Assembly (NCBI RefSeq): GCF_014852585.1
Contig: NZ_JACVBX010000019.1
Location: forward strand, 1-64,000
Source: Pseudomonas sp. PDM18
GTDB taxonomy: Bacteria > Pseudomonadota > Gammaproteobacteria > Pseudomonadales > Pseudomonadaceae
Reading direction: 5' to 3'
DNA: 64,000 nt
Part shown: positions 1 through 8,837 of the stretch, one piece after another
Numbering within the stretch: the stretch's first letter is position 1
Layout: each line of letters begins with the position of its first letter
Program-made: the position numbers and the translations under genes
The notes under the pieces: generated by a model
Told to the model about the DNA's origin: nothing
The model's database searches: none
Seen by the model: the letters and a program-made list of their open reading frames with translations, nothing else

Positions 1-434
1 TGGGCCAGCGCGCCAAGCTCGGCCTGGCGTTCAACGAAATGGTCCGCAGCGGCGAGCTGAAGGCACCCATCGTGATCGGCCGCGACCACCTCGACTCCGG
101 CTCGGTGTCCAGCCCGAACCGCGAGACTGAAGCCATGCAGGACGGCTCCGACGCCGTGTCCGACTGGCCGCTGCTCAACGCCCTGCTGAACACCGCCAGC
201 GGCGCCACCTGGGTCTCGCTGCACCACGGCGGCGGCGTGGGCATGGGCTTCTCGCAGCACTCGGGGATGGTGATCGTCTGCGACGGCACCGACGAAGCGG
301 CGGCGCGCATCGCCCGCGTGCTGACCAACGACCCAGGCACCGGCGTGATGCGTCACGCCGACGCTGGCTACCAGATCGCCATCGACTGCGCGAAGCAGCA
401 GGGCCTGAACCTGCCGATGATCACCGGCAAGTAA
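1..434 (+). CDS. hutU: urocanate hydratase, C-terminal part (5' end outside window)
   Basis: The open frame enters from the left edge (codons start at position 3) and ends at TAA 432-434. It covers about the last 143 residues of urocanase, the second enzyme of histidine degradation (urocanate to imidazolonepropionate, NAD+-dependent, cytosolic). Visible family features are the [17 protein letters not shown] stretch and the glycine-rich [15 protein letters not shown] stretch near the C-terminus, which is highly conserved in urocanases. It heads the hut genes that follow on the same strand. Only the 3' end is visible, so start and regulation cannot be judged. Confidence 0.96.
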   Translation, partial: GQRAKLGLAFNEMVRSGELKAPIVIGRDHLDSGSVSSPNRETEAMQDGSDAVSDWPLLNALLNTASGATWVSLHHGGGVGMGFSQHSGMVIVCDGTDEAAARIARVLTNDPGTGVMRHADAGYQIAIDCAKQQGLNLPMITGK

Positions 435-458
435 TTCAGCAGTCCAGGACCAGGGAGA

Positions 459-488
459 GGGCCGCCGCACGGCGTGGTGCGGCGGCCC
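459..488 (+). other. hairpin between hutU and the NCS1 permease gene
   Basis: Perfect 12-bp inverted repeat, 459-470 against 477-488, with a 6-nt loop. No T-run follows, so it is more likely an intercistronic mRNA-stabilising or processing structure than a terminator. It sits 24 nt after the hutU stop. Confidence 0.55.
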
Positions 489-546
489 GGTCCGTACAGC
501 AGCAGTACATCGACAGACAAGAAATCCCGTCGGGAGAACAATAACG

Positions 547-1959
547 ATGTCCCAGGCCAGTGATAGCTCCAAACCCTTGATCGAAGTGCGTTCGATCAAC
601 TACATCCCCGAGGCCGAGCGCCACGGCAAGCTCTACAGTCAGTTCACCCTGTGGCTGGGCGCCAACCTGCAGATCACCGCCATCGTCACCGGCGCCCTGG
701 CCGTGGTGCTGGGCGGCGATGTGTTCTGGTCGCTGATCGGCCTGCTTATCGGTCAGTTGCTGGGCGGCGGCGTCATGGCGCTGCACGCGGCCCAGGGGCC
801 GAAGCTAGGCCTGCCGCAGATGATCTCCAGCCGTGTGCAGTTCGGTGTCTATGGCGCGGCTATTCCGATCGTGCTGGTGTGCCTGATGTACCTGGGCTTC
901 ACCGCCACCGGCACCGTGCTGTCCGGCCAGGCGCTGGGCCAGCTGTTCGGCGTCAGCGACAGCGTCGGCATCCTGATGTTCGCCAGCGTCATCGTGCTGG
1001 TGACCGTCCTCGGCTATCGGGTGATCCATGTGATCGGCCGCATCGCCAGCGTCATCGGGGTGATCGCCTTCGTCTACCTGTTCAGCCGCCTGATGAGCCA
1101 GACCGACGTCAGCGCGCTGCTGCAGATTCGTCACTTCAGCTGGAGCAGCTTCCTGCTCGCGGTGTCCCTGGCGGCCTCCTGGCAGATCGCCTTCGGCCCC
1201 TACGTCGCCGACTACTCGCGCTACCTGCCGAGCAAGACGTCCTCGTTGAAGACCTTCCTCGCCGTAGGAGCGGGTTCGGTGATCGGCGCGCAGGTGGCGA
1301 TGATCTTCGGCGTGTTCGCCGCCGCCGGGGCCAACGGTCAGTTCGCCGGCCATGAAGTGGCCTACGTCGTCGGCCTGAGCGGCAGTGGCGCCGTTGCCGC
1401 GCTGCTCTACTTCAGCATCGCTTTCGGCAAGATCACCATCTCGACACTGAACTCCTACGGCAGCTTCATGTGCATCGCCACCGTGATCAGCGGCTTCCGT
1501 GGCCACCTGGAAGTGAGTCGCTTGCAGCGCCTGGTGTTCGTCCTGCTGATCGTCGGCGCCGCGACCCTGATCGCGCTGCTCGGCCAGCACTCGTTCCTCG
1601 GCGCGTTCAAGTCCTTCATCCTCTTCCTGCTGGCCTTCTTCACCCCGTGGAGCGCGGTCAACCTGGTTGATTACTACTGCATCACCCGCGAGCACTACGA
1701 CGTGCCGGCGCTGGCTGACCCCGATGGCCGCTACGGCCGCTGGAACGTGCCCGGCATCAGCGTCTATGTGATCGGCGTCCTGGTGCAATTGCCGTTCATT
1801 TCCACCAAGTTCTACACCGGCCCGCTGGTCGATGCCCTGGGTGGCGTGGATATCTCCTGGATCATCGGCCTCGTGGTTCCGGCCGTTCTCTATTACCTGG
1901 TCGCCCGGCGCGTCACGCGGGCAGTACCGGACCGGCTGATCCTGCCGGCCCGCACCTGA
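547..1959 (+). CDS. NCS1-family permease (cytosine/purine/hydantoin type) in the hut operon
   Basis: 470 residues with about twelve hydrophobic segments, the usual size for the nucleobase:cation symporter-1 family of inner-membrane proteins. The segment SWQIAFGPYVADYSRYLP is typical of NCS1 permeases. The ATG at 547 follows GGGAG at 532-536. The gene lies between hutU and the hut ABC transporter, the position of an NCS1 gene in other Pseudomonas hut loci, so uptake of urocanate or a related imidazole compound is a reasonable inference. The substrate cannot be read from the sequence; a cytosine or allantoin-type substrate is the alternative. Confidence 0.88.
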   Translation: MSQASDSSKPLIEVRSINYIPEAERHGKLYSQFTLWLGANLQITAIVTGALAVVLGGDVFWSLIGLLIGQLLGGGVMALHAAQGPKLGLPQMISSRVQFGVYGAAIPIVLVCLMYLGFTATGTVLSGQALGQLFGVSDSVGILMFASVIVLVTVLGYRVIHVIGRIASVIGVIAFVYLFSRLMSQTDVSALLQIRHFSWSSFLLAVSLAASWQIAFGPYVADYSRYLPSKTSSLKTFLAVGAGSVIGAQVAMIFGVFAAAGANGQFAGHEVAYVVGLSGSGAVAALLYFSIAFGKITISTLNSYGSFMCIATVISGFRGHLEVSRLQRLVFVLLIVGAATLIALLGQHSFLGAFKSFILFLLAFFTPWSAVNLVDYYCITREHYDVPALADPDGRYGRWNVPGISVYVIGVLVQLPFISTKFYTGPLVDALGGVDISWIIGLVVPAVLYYLVARRVTRAVPDRLILPART

Positions 1960-2039
1960 ACAGACCGGCCCGGCCGCGCGGCCACAAGCAGGCGCGGCCC
2001 TTGCACTGCCCCAACCTCATTCACGTTTAGGAGCATCAG

Positions 2040-3011
2040 ATGAACAACACCAAGAAGACGCTGCTGGGCCTGTTCCTTTCCGCCGGACTGCTGGGCGGCA
2101 ACCTGGCATCGGCCCAGGCCGCCGGCTGGTGCGAGAGTGGCAAGCCGGTGAAGTTTGCCGGGCTGAACTGGGAGAGCGGCATGCTGCTCACCGATCTCAT
2201 GCAGATCATCCTGAAGCACGGCTACGGCTGCGAAACCGACAGCCTGCCGGGTAACTCCATCACCATGGAACAGGCGCTGGCGAACAACGACATCCAGATC
2301 TTCAGTGAAGAGTGGATCGGCCGCAGCGACGCCTGGAACAAGGCCGCCGCCGCGAACAAGGTAGTCGGCGTGGGCGCGCCCATCGTCGGCGCCACCGAAG
2401 GCTGGTACGTGCCGCGCTTCGTGATCGAGGGCGACAAGGCGCGCAACATCGAAGCCAAGGCGCCGAACCTGAAGGCCGTGACCGACCTTGCGCAGTACTC
2501 CGAAGTCTTCCGTGACCCGGAAGAGCCGGGCAAGGGCCGCTTCTACAACTGCCCGGCCGGTTGGACCTGCGAGCTGGAAAACTCCGAGATGCTGAAGAAG
2601 TACGGCCTTGAGGACAAGTACACCAACTTCCGCCCCGGCACCGGCCCGGCTCTGGATGCCGCCGTGCTGTCGAGCTACAAGCGCAAGGAGCCTATTCTCT
2701 TCTATTACTGGTCGCCGACGCCGCTGATGGGCCAGGCCGACCTGGTAAAGCTGGATGAGCCAGGCGTGAACAAGGACGTCAAGATCCAGGTCGGCCTGTC
2801 CAAGGCGTTCCACGAGCAGGCCCCGGAGCTGGTGGCCGTGCTGGAGAAGGTCAACCTGCCCATCGACCTGCTGAACCAGAACCTGGCGAAGATGGCCAAG
2901 GAGAAGCTCACTTCCGAGCAACTGGCCAAGGCCTTCCTCAAGGAGCACCCGGAGGTGTGGACCACCTGGGTCAGCGAGGACGCTGCGAAGAAGGTCCAGG
3001 CAGCGCTCTGA
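2040..3011 (+). CDS. hutX: histidine ABC transporter, periplasmic binding protein
   Basis: 323 residues with a Sec signal peptide (Lys-rich start, hydrophobic core, likely cleavage after AQA near residue 27). The mature part resembles the OpuAC/ProX glycine-betaine class of binding proteins (KFAGLNWESGMLLTDLMQIIL near its start). In Pseudomonas hut clusters this class delivers histidine to HutWV. The start is supported by TAGGAG at 2029-2034. It is followed by a strong hairpin and then the permease gene. Assignment to histidine rests on operon context; betaine or proline-betaine uptake is the alternative. Confidence 0.87.
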   Translation: MNNTKKTLLGLFLSAGLLGGNLASAQAAGWCESGKPVKFAGLNWESGMLLTDLMQIILKHGYGCETDSLPGNSITMEQALANNDIQIFSEEWIGRSDAWNKAAAANKVVGVGAPIVGATEGWYVPRFVIEGDKARNIEAKAPNLKAVTDLAQYSEVFRDPEEPGKGRFYNCPAGWTCELENSEMLKKYGLEDKYTNFRPGTGPALDAAVLSSYKRKEPILFYYWSPTPLMGQADLVKLDEPGVNKDVKIQVGLSKAFHEQAPELVAVLEKVNLPIDLLNQNLAKMAKEKLTSEQLAKAFLKEHPEVWTTWVSEDAAKKVQAAL

Positions 3012-3022
3012 CGCCGCCGAAC

Positions 3023-3048
3023 CCGGAAGGAGCCCTGGCTCCTTCCGG
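3023..3048 (+). other. intercistronic hairpin between binding-protein and permease genes
   Basis: Perfect 11-bp arms, 3023-3033 and 3038-3048, with a 4-nt loop, 12 nt after the hutX stop. There is no T-tract, so it probably stabilises the upstream hutX mRNA or lowers read-through. Confidence 0.6.
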
Positions 3049-3076
3049 TGATGCCCACTCCTGACGAGTACGTGCC

Positions 3077-3931
3077 ATGTTTCCCGAACGCTTCACTTTC
3101 TCCATCGCCGACTGGGTCAACGGTTGGGTCGATGCCCTGGTTACCAACTACGGCGACGTGTTCCGCCACATCTCCGACACCCTGCTGTGGGCCATCGTCA
3201 ACCTGGAGAGCGTGCTGCGGGCCACTCCCTGGTGGCTGATGCTGGCCATCGTCGCCGGCATCGCCTGGCACGCCACCCGGCGCATTCTGCCGACCGTGGT
3301 GATCGTCGGGCTGCTGTTCCTGGTAGGCGCCGTGGGCCTGTGGGACAAGCTGATGCAGACCCTCGCGCTGATGATGGTCGCGACCATCATCTCGGTGCTG
3401 ATCGGCATCCCGCTGGGCATCGTCGCCGCGCGTAGCGATCGCTTCCGCGCCGTGCTGCTGCCGATGCTGGACATCATGCAGACCATGCCCAGCTTCGTGT
3501 ACCTGATCCCGGTGCTGATGCTGTTCGGCCTGGGCAAGGTGCCGGCGATCTTCGCCACCGTGATCTACGCAGCGCCCCCGCTGATCCGCCTCACCGACCT
3601 GGGGATTCGCCAGGTCGACCGCGAGGTGATGGAAGCCATCACCGCCTTCGGCGCCAACCGCCGCCAGCAGCTGTTTGGCGTGCAACTGCCGCTGGCGCTG
3701 CCGAGCATCATGGCCGGCATCAACCAGACCACCATGATGGCCCTGTCGATGGTGGTCATCGCCTCGATGATCGGCGCCCGCGGCCTGGGCGAGGACGTGC
3801 TGGTGGGCATCCAGACGCTCAACGTCGGCAAGGGCCTGGAGGCGGGTCTCGCCATCGTCATCCTCGCCGTGGTCATCGACCGCATCACCCAGGCTTACGG
3901 CCGCTCGCGCCACACAGAGGCCAGCAAATGA
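3077..3931 (+). CDS. hutW: histidine ABC transporter permease
   Basis: 284 residues with several membrane segments and the inner-membrane permease (BPD_transp_1) domain in the C-terminal two thirds. The EAA-type cytoplasmic loop that contacts the ATPase is seen around EVMEAITAFGANRRQQLFGV. The family pairs with an OpuA/ProV-type ATPase, and such an ATPase gene follows with a 4-nt ATGA overlap. It would form the channel for the substrate bound by HutX. ATG 3077 has only weak Shine-Dalgarno support; another ATG lies 29 nt upstream at 3048 but in a different frame. Confidence 0.9.
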   Translation: MFPERFTFSIADWVNGWVDALVTNYGDVFRHISDTLLWAIVNLESVLRATPWWLMLAIVAGIAWHATRRILPTVVIVGLLFLVGAVGLWDKLMQTLALMMVATIISVLIGIPLGIVAARSDRFRAVLLPMLDIMQTMPSFVYLIPVLMLFGLGKVPAIFATVIYAAPPLIRLTDLGIRQVDREVMEAITAFGANRRQQLFGVQLPLALPSIMAGINQTTMMALSMVVIASMIGARGLGEDVLVGIQTLNVGKGLEAGLAIVILAVVIDRITQAYGRSRHTEASK

Positions 3932-4743
3932 GCAAGATCCAGGTCAAGAACGTCTACAAGATCTTCGGCGCCAAGGCCGATGCCGCACTGGACATGATCC
4001 GCCAGGGCAAGAGCAAGGCCGAGGTGCTCGCCGCCACCGATTGCGTGGTCGGCGTCAACGATCTTTCGCTGTCCATCGAGGCGGGGGAAATCTTCGTCAT
4101 CATGGGCCTCTCCGGCTCCGGCAAGTCGACCCTGGTGCGCCACTTCAACCGCCTGATCGATCCCACCAGTGGGCAGATCCTGGTGGATGGCGAGGACGTG
4201 CTCGCCTATGACTCCGCCGCGCTGGAAAACTTCCGCCGGCGCAAGATCAGCATGGTGTTCCAGAGCTTCGGCCTGCTGCCGCACAAGAGCGTGCTCGACA
4301 ATGTCGCCTACGGCCTGAAGATCCGTGGCGAGAGCAAGGCGCTGTGCCAGGAGCGCGCGCTGCACTGGATCGCCACCGTGGGCCTGAAGGGCTACGAGAA
4401 GTCCTACCCGCACCAGCTTTCCGGCGGTATGCGGCAACGGGTCGGCCTGGCCCGCGCCCTGGCCGCGGACACCGACATCATCCTCATGGACGAAGCCTTC
4501 AGCGCCCTCGACCCGCTGATCCGCGCCGACATGCAGGACCAGCTGCTGGAGCTGCAGAAGACCCTGCACAAGACCATCGTCTTCATCACCCACGACCTCG
4601 ATGAAGCGGTGCGCATCGGCAACCGCATCGCCATCCTCAAGGACGGCCAGCTGATCCAGGTCGGCGCGCCGGCCGACATCCTGCACAAGCCTGCCGACGA
4701 GTACGTCGACCGCTTCGTCCAGCGCCGCGTCGCCGCGCTGTAA
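3928..4743 (+). CDS. hutV: histidine ABC transporter ATP-binding protein
   Basis: 271 residues, cytosolic ATPase of the HutXWV importer. Walker A is GLSGSGKST at residues 60-68, the ABC signature is LSGGMRQR, and Walker B is ILMDEAFSALD. It has the ProV/OpuAA-type N-terminal extension of about 40 residues before the nucleotide-binding fold, but it ends at VAAL without the CBS domains of longer osmoregulated relatives. That fits a catabolic amino acid importer rather than an osmosensor. It overlaps hutW by 4 nt (ATGA), so the two are probably translationally coupled. Confidence 0.92.
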   Translation: MSKIQVKNVYKIFGAKADAALDMIRQGKSKAEVLAATDCVVGVNDLSLSIEAGEIFVIMGLSGSGKSTLVRHFNRLIDPTSGQILVDGEDVLAYDSAALENFRRRKISMVFQSFGLLPHKSVLDNVAYGLKIRGESKALCQERALHWIATVGLKGYEKSYPHQLSGGMRQRVGLARALAADTDIILMDEAFSALDPLIRADMQDQLLELQKTLHKTIVFITHDLDEAVRIGNRIAILKDGQLIQVGAPADILHKPADEYVDRFVQRRVAAL

Positions 4744-4792
4744 CGCCATTCACCGGCGGGGAAGGGCGCTTCCCCGCCTACAGGAGTTCCGC

Positions 4793-6325
4793 ATGTCGTC
4801 CGCTTCCACCATCACCCTGGGCAACGGCCCGCTGCGCTGGCAGGACCTGGTCGCCGTGGCGCGCCATGGCGCGCGTCTGCAACTGGCACCGGCCGCCTGG
4901 GCGCGCATCGACAACGCCCGGGGCATCGTCGAGCGCATCGTCAGCCGGGGTGAACGGGCCTATGGCATCAGCACCGGGCTGGGCGCGCTGTGCAACGTGG
5001 TGCTGCAGGGCGAGCAACTGGCGCAGCTGTCGCGCAACACCCTGCTCAGCCACGCCTGCGGCGTCGGCGAGCCGCTGAAGGACGAGCAGACCCGCGCGAT
5101 CATCTGCGCGGCGATTACCAACTTCACGCACGGCAAATCCGGCCTGCACCGCCGGGTGGTGGAAGCGCTGCTGGCGCTGCTCAACCACGGCATCACCCCG
5201 CGCGTGCCCTCGCAGGGTTCGGTGGGCTACCTGACCCACATGGCCCACGTCGGCGTGGCGCTGCTGGGCATTGGTGAGGTGAGCTACCGCGGCGAAATCG
5301 TCCCGGCCTTCCAGGCGCTGGCCGCCGAAGGGCTGGAACCGGTGCAGCTGGGCGCCAAGGACGGGCTCTGCCTGGTCAACGGCACGCCGTGCATGACCGG
5401 CCTGAGCTGTCTCGCCCTGGATGACGCCACGCGCCTGGCGCAATGGGCCGATGTCATCGGCGCCATGAGCTTCGAGGCCCTGCGCGGGCAGATCGACGCC
5501 TTCGACGCCGAGATCATCGCGCTCAAGCCGCACCCGGGCATGCAGAAGGTCGGCGCCAACCTGCGCGCGCTGCTCGAAGGCAGCGAGGTGATCGCCGCCA
5601 GCAAGGGCATCCGCACCCAGGACGCCCTGAGCATCCGCTCCATGCCGCAGATCCACGGCGCCGTGCGCGACCAGCTGGAGCACGCGGCGAAACAGATCGA
5701 GACCGAACTCAACTCCGCCACCGACAACCCGCTGGTGCTGGGCACCCCGGACGACTACCGCGTGGTCTCCCAGGCCAACCCCCACGGCGAATCCGTGGCC
5801 ATGGCCGCCGACCTGCTGGCGATCGCCGTGGCCGAGCTGGGCGGGGTTGCCGAGCGGCGCCTGGACCGCCTGATCAACCCGCTGGTCAGCGGCCTGCCGG
5901 CCTTCCTGGTCAGCCAGCCGGGGGTCAACTCCGGGATGATGATCGTGCAGTACGTCGCCGCCGCCCTCGCCGGCGAGAACCGCCAGCTGGCGCAACCGGC
6001 GGTGGTGGACAACTACGTCACCTCCGGCCTGCAGGAAGACCACCTGAGCCTGGGCACCAGCGCCGCGCTCAAGCTTGGCAAGGTGGTCGGCAACGTCACG
6101 CAGATCCTCGCCATCGAATACCTGCTGGCCGCCCAGGCCTTCGAATTCCTCAAGCCGCAGCGCTTCGGCAGCGGCACCGACTGCGCCTGGAGCCTGCTGC
6201 GCGAACGCGTGCCGGCCTACGACAGCGACCGCTGGCTGGCGCCGGACATCGCCCGCGCCGCCGCGTTGCTGGGCGAACCCGCTGCGCTGCAGAGCGTCGG
6301 CGCGAGCATCGGGAGACTGCAATGA
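4793..6325 (+). CDS. hutH: HutH-family protein lacking the MIO-forming Ala-Ser-Gly triad
   Basis: 510 residues aligning along its length with histidine/phenylalanine ammonia-lyases ([39 protein letters not shown] and QEDHLSLG are all recognisable). Canonical HutH converts histidine to urocanate using a 4-methylidene-imidazole-5-one (MIO) cofactor made from an internal ASG triad in the motif GSVGASGDLAPL. Here GSVG (residues 142-145) is followed directly by YLTHMAHVG, so the triad is precisely missing (junction near 5227/5228). The QDPYSLR motif reads QDALSIR, losing the active-site tyrosine. It overlaps hutI by 4 nt (ATGA). It may be a non-MIO enzyme, a pseudoenzyme or a partner subunit. Family is certain, activity doubtful. 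Confidence 0.88.
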   Translation: MSSASTITLGNGPLRWQDLVAVARHGARLQLAPAAWARIDNARGIVERIVSRGERAYGISTGLGALCNVVLQGEQLAQLSRNTLLSHACGVGEPLKDEQTRAIICAAITNFTHGKSGLHRRVVEALLALLNHGITPRVPSQGSVGYLTHMAHVGVALLGIGEVSYRGEIVPAFQALAAEGLEPVQLGAKDGLCLVNGTPCMTGLSCLALDDATRLAQWADVIGAMSFEALRGQIDAFDAEIIALKPHPGMQKVGANLRALLEGSEVIAASKGIRTQDALSIRSMPQIHGAVRDQLEHAAKQIETELNSATDNPLVLGTPDDYRVVSQANPHGESVAMAADLLAIAVAELGGVAERRLDRLINPLVSGLPAFLVSQPGVNSGMMIVQYVAAALAGENRQLAQPAVVDNYVTSGLQEDHLSLGTSAALKLGKVVGNVTQILAIEYLLAAQAFEFLKPQRFGSGTDCAWSLLRERVPAYDSDRWLAPDIARAAALLGEPAALQSVGASIGRLQ

Positions 6326-7518
6326 AACACCTCTGGCAGCACTGCCACGCGGCAACCATGAAAGACGGCCGCTACTCGATCATCGAGGACGCCGCGATCA
6401 TCACCGAAGGTGAACGCATCCGCTGGATCGGCCCGCGCGCCGAACTGCCCGAACGCCCGATCCAGAGCACCGATCTCGGTGGCGCCTGGGTCACGCCCGG
6501 TTTCATCGACTGTCATACCCACCTGGTGTTCGGCGGCGACCGCAGCGGCGAGTTCGAGCAGCGCCTGAACGGCGTCAGCTATGCCGAGATCGCCGCGGCC
6601 GGCGGCGGCATCGCCAGCACCGTGCGTGCCACCCGCGAGGCCAGCGAAGACGAACTGCTGGCCAGCGCCATCAAGCGTGCCCGCCCGCTGCTGGCCGATG
6701 GCGTGACCGTGCTGGAGGTTAAGTCTGGCTATGGCCTGGACCTCGACAGCGAACGACGCATGCTGCGCGTGGCGCGCCGGCTGGAGCAGGAGTTGCCGGT
6801 GACGGTGCGCACCACCTGCCTGTCCGCCCACGCGCTGCCGCCGGAATACGCCGGGCGTGCCGACGAGTACATCGAGCAGGTCTGCCAGCACATCCTCCCG
6901 GCGCTGGCCGACGACGGATTGGTGGACGCGGTGGACGCCTTCTGCGAGCACCTGGCGTTCTCCCCGGCGCAGGTCGAGCGGGTATTCCAGGCCGCACAGC
7001 GCCTGGGCCTGCCGGTGAAGCTGCACGCCGAACAGCTGTCTTCGCTGCACGGTTCCAGCCTCGCCGCGCGCTATGGCGCACTGTCCGCCGACCACCTGGA
7101 GTTCATGGACGAGAGCGACGCCATCGCCATGGCCGAGGCTGGCACTGTTGCGGTGTTGCTGCCCGGCGCCTTCTTCGTCCTGCGTGAGACCCAGCTGCCG
7201 CCGATGGACGCCCTGCGCAAGCACGGTGTGAACATCGCCATCGCCAGCGACCTCAACCCCGGCACCTCGCCGGCGCTGTCCCTGCGCCTGATGCTGAACA
7301 TGGCCTGCACCGCCTTCCGCCTGACCCCGGAAGAGGCGCTGGCCGGCGTCACCCTCAACGCCGCCCGCGCCCTGGGCATGGCCAGCAGCCACGGCAGCCT
7401 GGAAGCCGGCAAGGTCGCCGACTTCATCGCCTGGGACATCCAGCGCCCTGCCGAACTGAGCTACTGGCTCGGCGGCGACCTGCCCAAGCGCGTCATTCGT
7501 CATGGCGAAGAGCTGTGA
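6322..7518 (+). CDS. hutI: imidazolonepropionase
   Basis: 398-residue amidohydrolase-superfamily enzyme, third step of histidine degradation (imidazolonepropionate to N-formimino-glutamate), cytosolic and metal-dependent. The metal-binding HTH is at residues 65-67 (CHTHLVFGG). Further ligands are His235 in KLHAEQLS and Asp310 in SDLNPGTSP. The start chosen is ATG 6322, overlapping the hutH stop (ATGA). An open frame continues upstream inside hutH, but only this start gives the standard family N-terminus and length. Confidence 0.96.
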   Translation: MKHLWQHCHAATMKDGRYSIIEDAAIITEGERIRWIGPRAELPERPIQSTDLGGAWVTPGFIDCHTHLVFGGDRSGEFEQRLNGVSYAEIAAAGGGIASTVRATREASEDELLASAIKRARPLLADGVTVLEVKSGYGLDLDSERRMLRVARRLEQELPVTVRTTCLSAHALPPEYAGRADEYIEQVCQHILPALADDGLVDAVDAFCEHLAFSPAQVERVFQAAQRLGLPVKLHAEQLSSLHGSSLAARYGALSADHLEFMDESDAIAMAEAGTVAVLLPGAFFVLRETQLPPMDALRKHGVNIAIASDLNPGTSPALSLRLMLNMACTAFRLTPEEALAGVTLNAARALGMASSHGSLEAGKVADFIAWDIQRPAELSYWLGGDLPKRVIRHGEEL

Positions 7519-7534
7519 GGCCACAAGATCAAAT

Positions 7535-7665
7535 GCCCCTCACCCTAACCCTGGCTGCGCGCCCCGCTCCAGAGGGAGAGGGGACCGTACGGTGCAGGAT
7601 GAAACCGCAGCATCAGCCGGCACGGACAGCTCCCTCTCCCTCCGGGAGAGGGCTGGGGTGAGGGC
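7535..7665. repeat. palindromic intergenic repeat between hutI and hutG
   Basis: Most of the 227-bp hutI-hutG gap is a nested imperfect inverted repeat. The outer arms are GCCCCTCACCCTAACCCT (7535) and CTGGGGTGAGGGC (7653-7665). Inner arms GAGGGAGAGGG (7573) and CCCTCTCCCTC (7632) pair. The right half alone forms CCCTCTCCC-TCC-GGGAGAGGG (7632-7652). It resembles a non-coding REP/MITE-like element and codes for nothing convincing. Confidence 0.65.
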
Positions 7666-7745
7666 AGCAATGGCACGAGGTTTCATCAGCCCGCTCGCTC
7701 CTGAGAAAAACGAACTCATCTCGCCCGTACTGGAGATAGCACCCC

Positions 7746-8549
7746 ATGAATAACGTTCTCACCTTCAAACGCGGCCACGTCCCGCTGCTGATCAGCATGC
7801 CGCACCCCGGCATCCGCCTGACCCCGGCCGTGGAAGCCGGTCTGGTGGATGAGGCCCGCGAACTGGCCGACACCGACTGGCACATCCCGCGGCTCTACGC
7901 CTTCGCCGAGGAACTGGGCGCCAGCACCCTGGCCGCCAACTACTCGCGCTACGTCATCGACCTGAATCGCCCGGCCGACGACAAGCCGCTGTACAGCACC
8001 GCCACCACCGGCCTCTACCCGGACACCCTGTTCGACGGCCGCCCGCTGTTCAAGGACGGCCAGACGCCGTCGCCCGAAGAGCGCGCGCGCTACCTCGCCG
8101 AAGTCTGGACGCCCTACCACCAGACCCTGACCGACGAACTGGCGCGCCTGAAGGCCGAGTTCGGCTACGCGCTGCTGTGGGATGCCCACTCCATCGCCTC
8201 GGTGATCCCGCACCTGTTCGACGGCAAGCTGCCGGACTTCAACATCGGCACGAACAGCGGCGCGAGTTGCGATGCGGCGCTGGCCGAGCGCCTGGTCGCC
8301 GTTTGCGCCGACGCCCCGGCCTACCGACACATCCTCAACGGCCGCTTCAAGGGCGGGCACATCACCCGTCACTACGGCCAGCCGCAGGACAACGTACACG
8401 CCGTGCAGCTGGAGCTCGCCCAGTGCAACTACATGGATGAACACGCGCCGTTCGGCTACCGCGAAGACCTCTCCGCGCCCACCGCCCAGGTGCTGCGCCG
8501 GATGCTGGAAACCTTCATCGCCTGGGGCCGCGAGCACTACGGTCGCTGA
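7746..8549 (+). CDS. hutG: N-formylglutamate deformylase
   Basis: 267-residue N-formylglutamate amidohydrolase family protein, releasing glutamate and formate at the end of the five-step Pseudomonas histidine pathway. Family signatures include the N-terminal ISMPHPGIRLTPAV, LLWDAHSIASVIPHLFDGKL and GGHITRHYG, which carry the expected zinc and substrate residues. It is the last hut gene in the window, separated from hutI by a palindromic repeat and followed by a terminator. Presence of this type rather than an arginase-type HutG implies the formylglutamate route (HutF/HutG). Confidence 0.95.
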   Translation: MNNVLTFKRGHVPLLISMPHPGIRLTPAVEAGLVDEARELADTDWHIPRLYAFAEELGASTLAANYSRYVIDLNRPADDKPLYSTATTGLYPDTLFDGRPLFKDGQTPSPEERARYLAEVWTPYHQTLTDELARLKAEFGYALLWDAHSIASVIPHLFDGKLPDFNIGTNSGASCDAALAERLVAVCADAPAYRHILNGRFKGGHITRHYGQPQDNVHAVQLELAQCNYMDEHAPFGYREDLSAPTAQVLRRMLETFIAWGREHYGR

Positions 8550-8620
8550 GTTTTACGCAGCCTCCTGCCGCGCCGGGACTGTCGGCGCGGCGCCGCCGGA
8601 CCACGCATCCCGGCGGCGCT

Positions 8621-8648
8621 GCCCCGGTGTGGCAGGGGGCTGTTTTTT
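8621..8648 (+). terminator. rho-independent terminator of the hut operon
   Basis: Stem GCCCC (8621-8625) with GGGGC (8636-8640), followed by TGTTTTTT. A longer perfect 10-bp hairpin (8590-8599 with 8610-8619) lies just upstream. It separates hutG from the low-GC cassette. Confidence 0.7.
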
Positions 8649-8837
8649 CATTCGCACTGACAAGCTCAACGGTTCTGGGCTTCAGTGTCGAACCTTCCTC
8701 TCTGTCTGAGTCTCCTTGCCGCAAAGTTTTGAGAAAATTCCCATTCTCTCTCCAAGCTCTCTTGGGTTCTTTTCGCACTGTTAGCTTCGAGTTTTCGGTA
8801 TGTCGCCGGAAGTCGGGACGACAATGGGAGAAGCACA

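Noticed and set aside
5443-6321. N-terminal extension of hutI inside hutH
   Set aside because: Arg/Gly/Ala-rich frame typical of a GC shadow; the family start is ATG 6322 with ATGA overlap.
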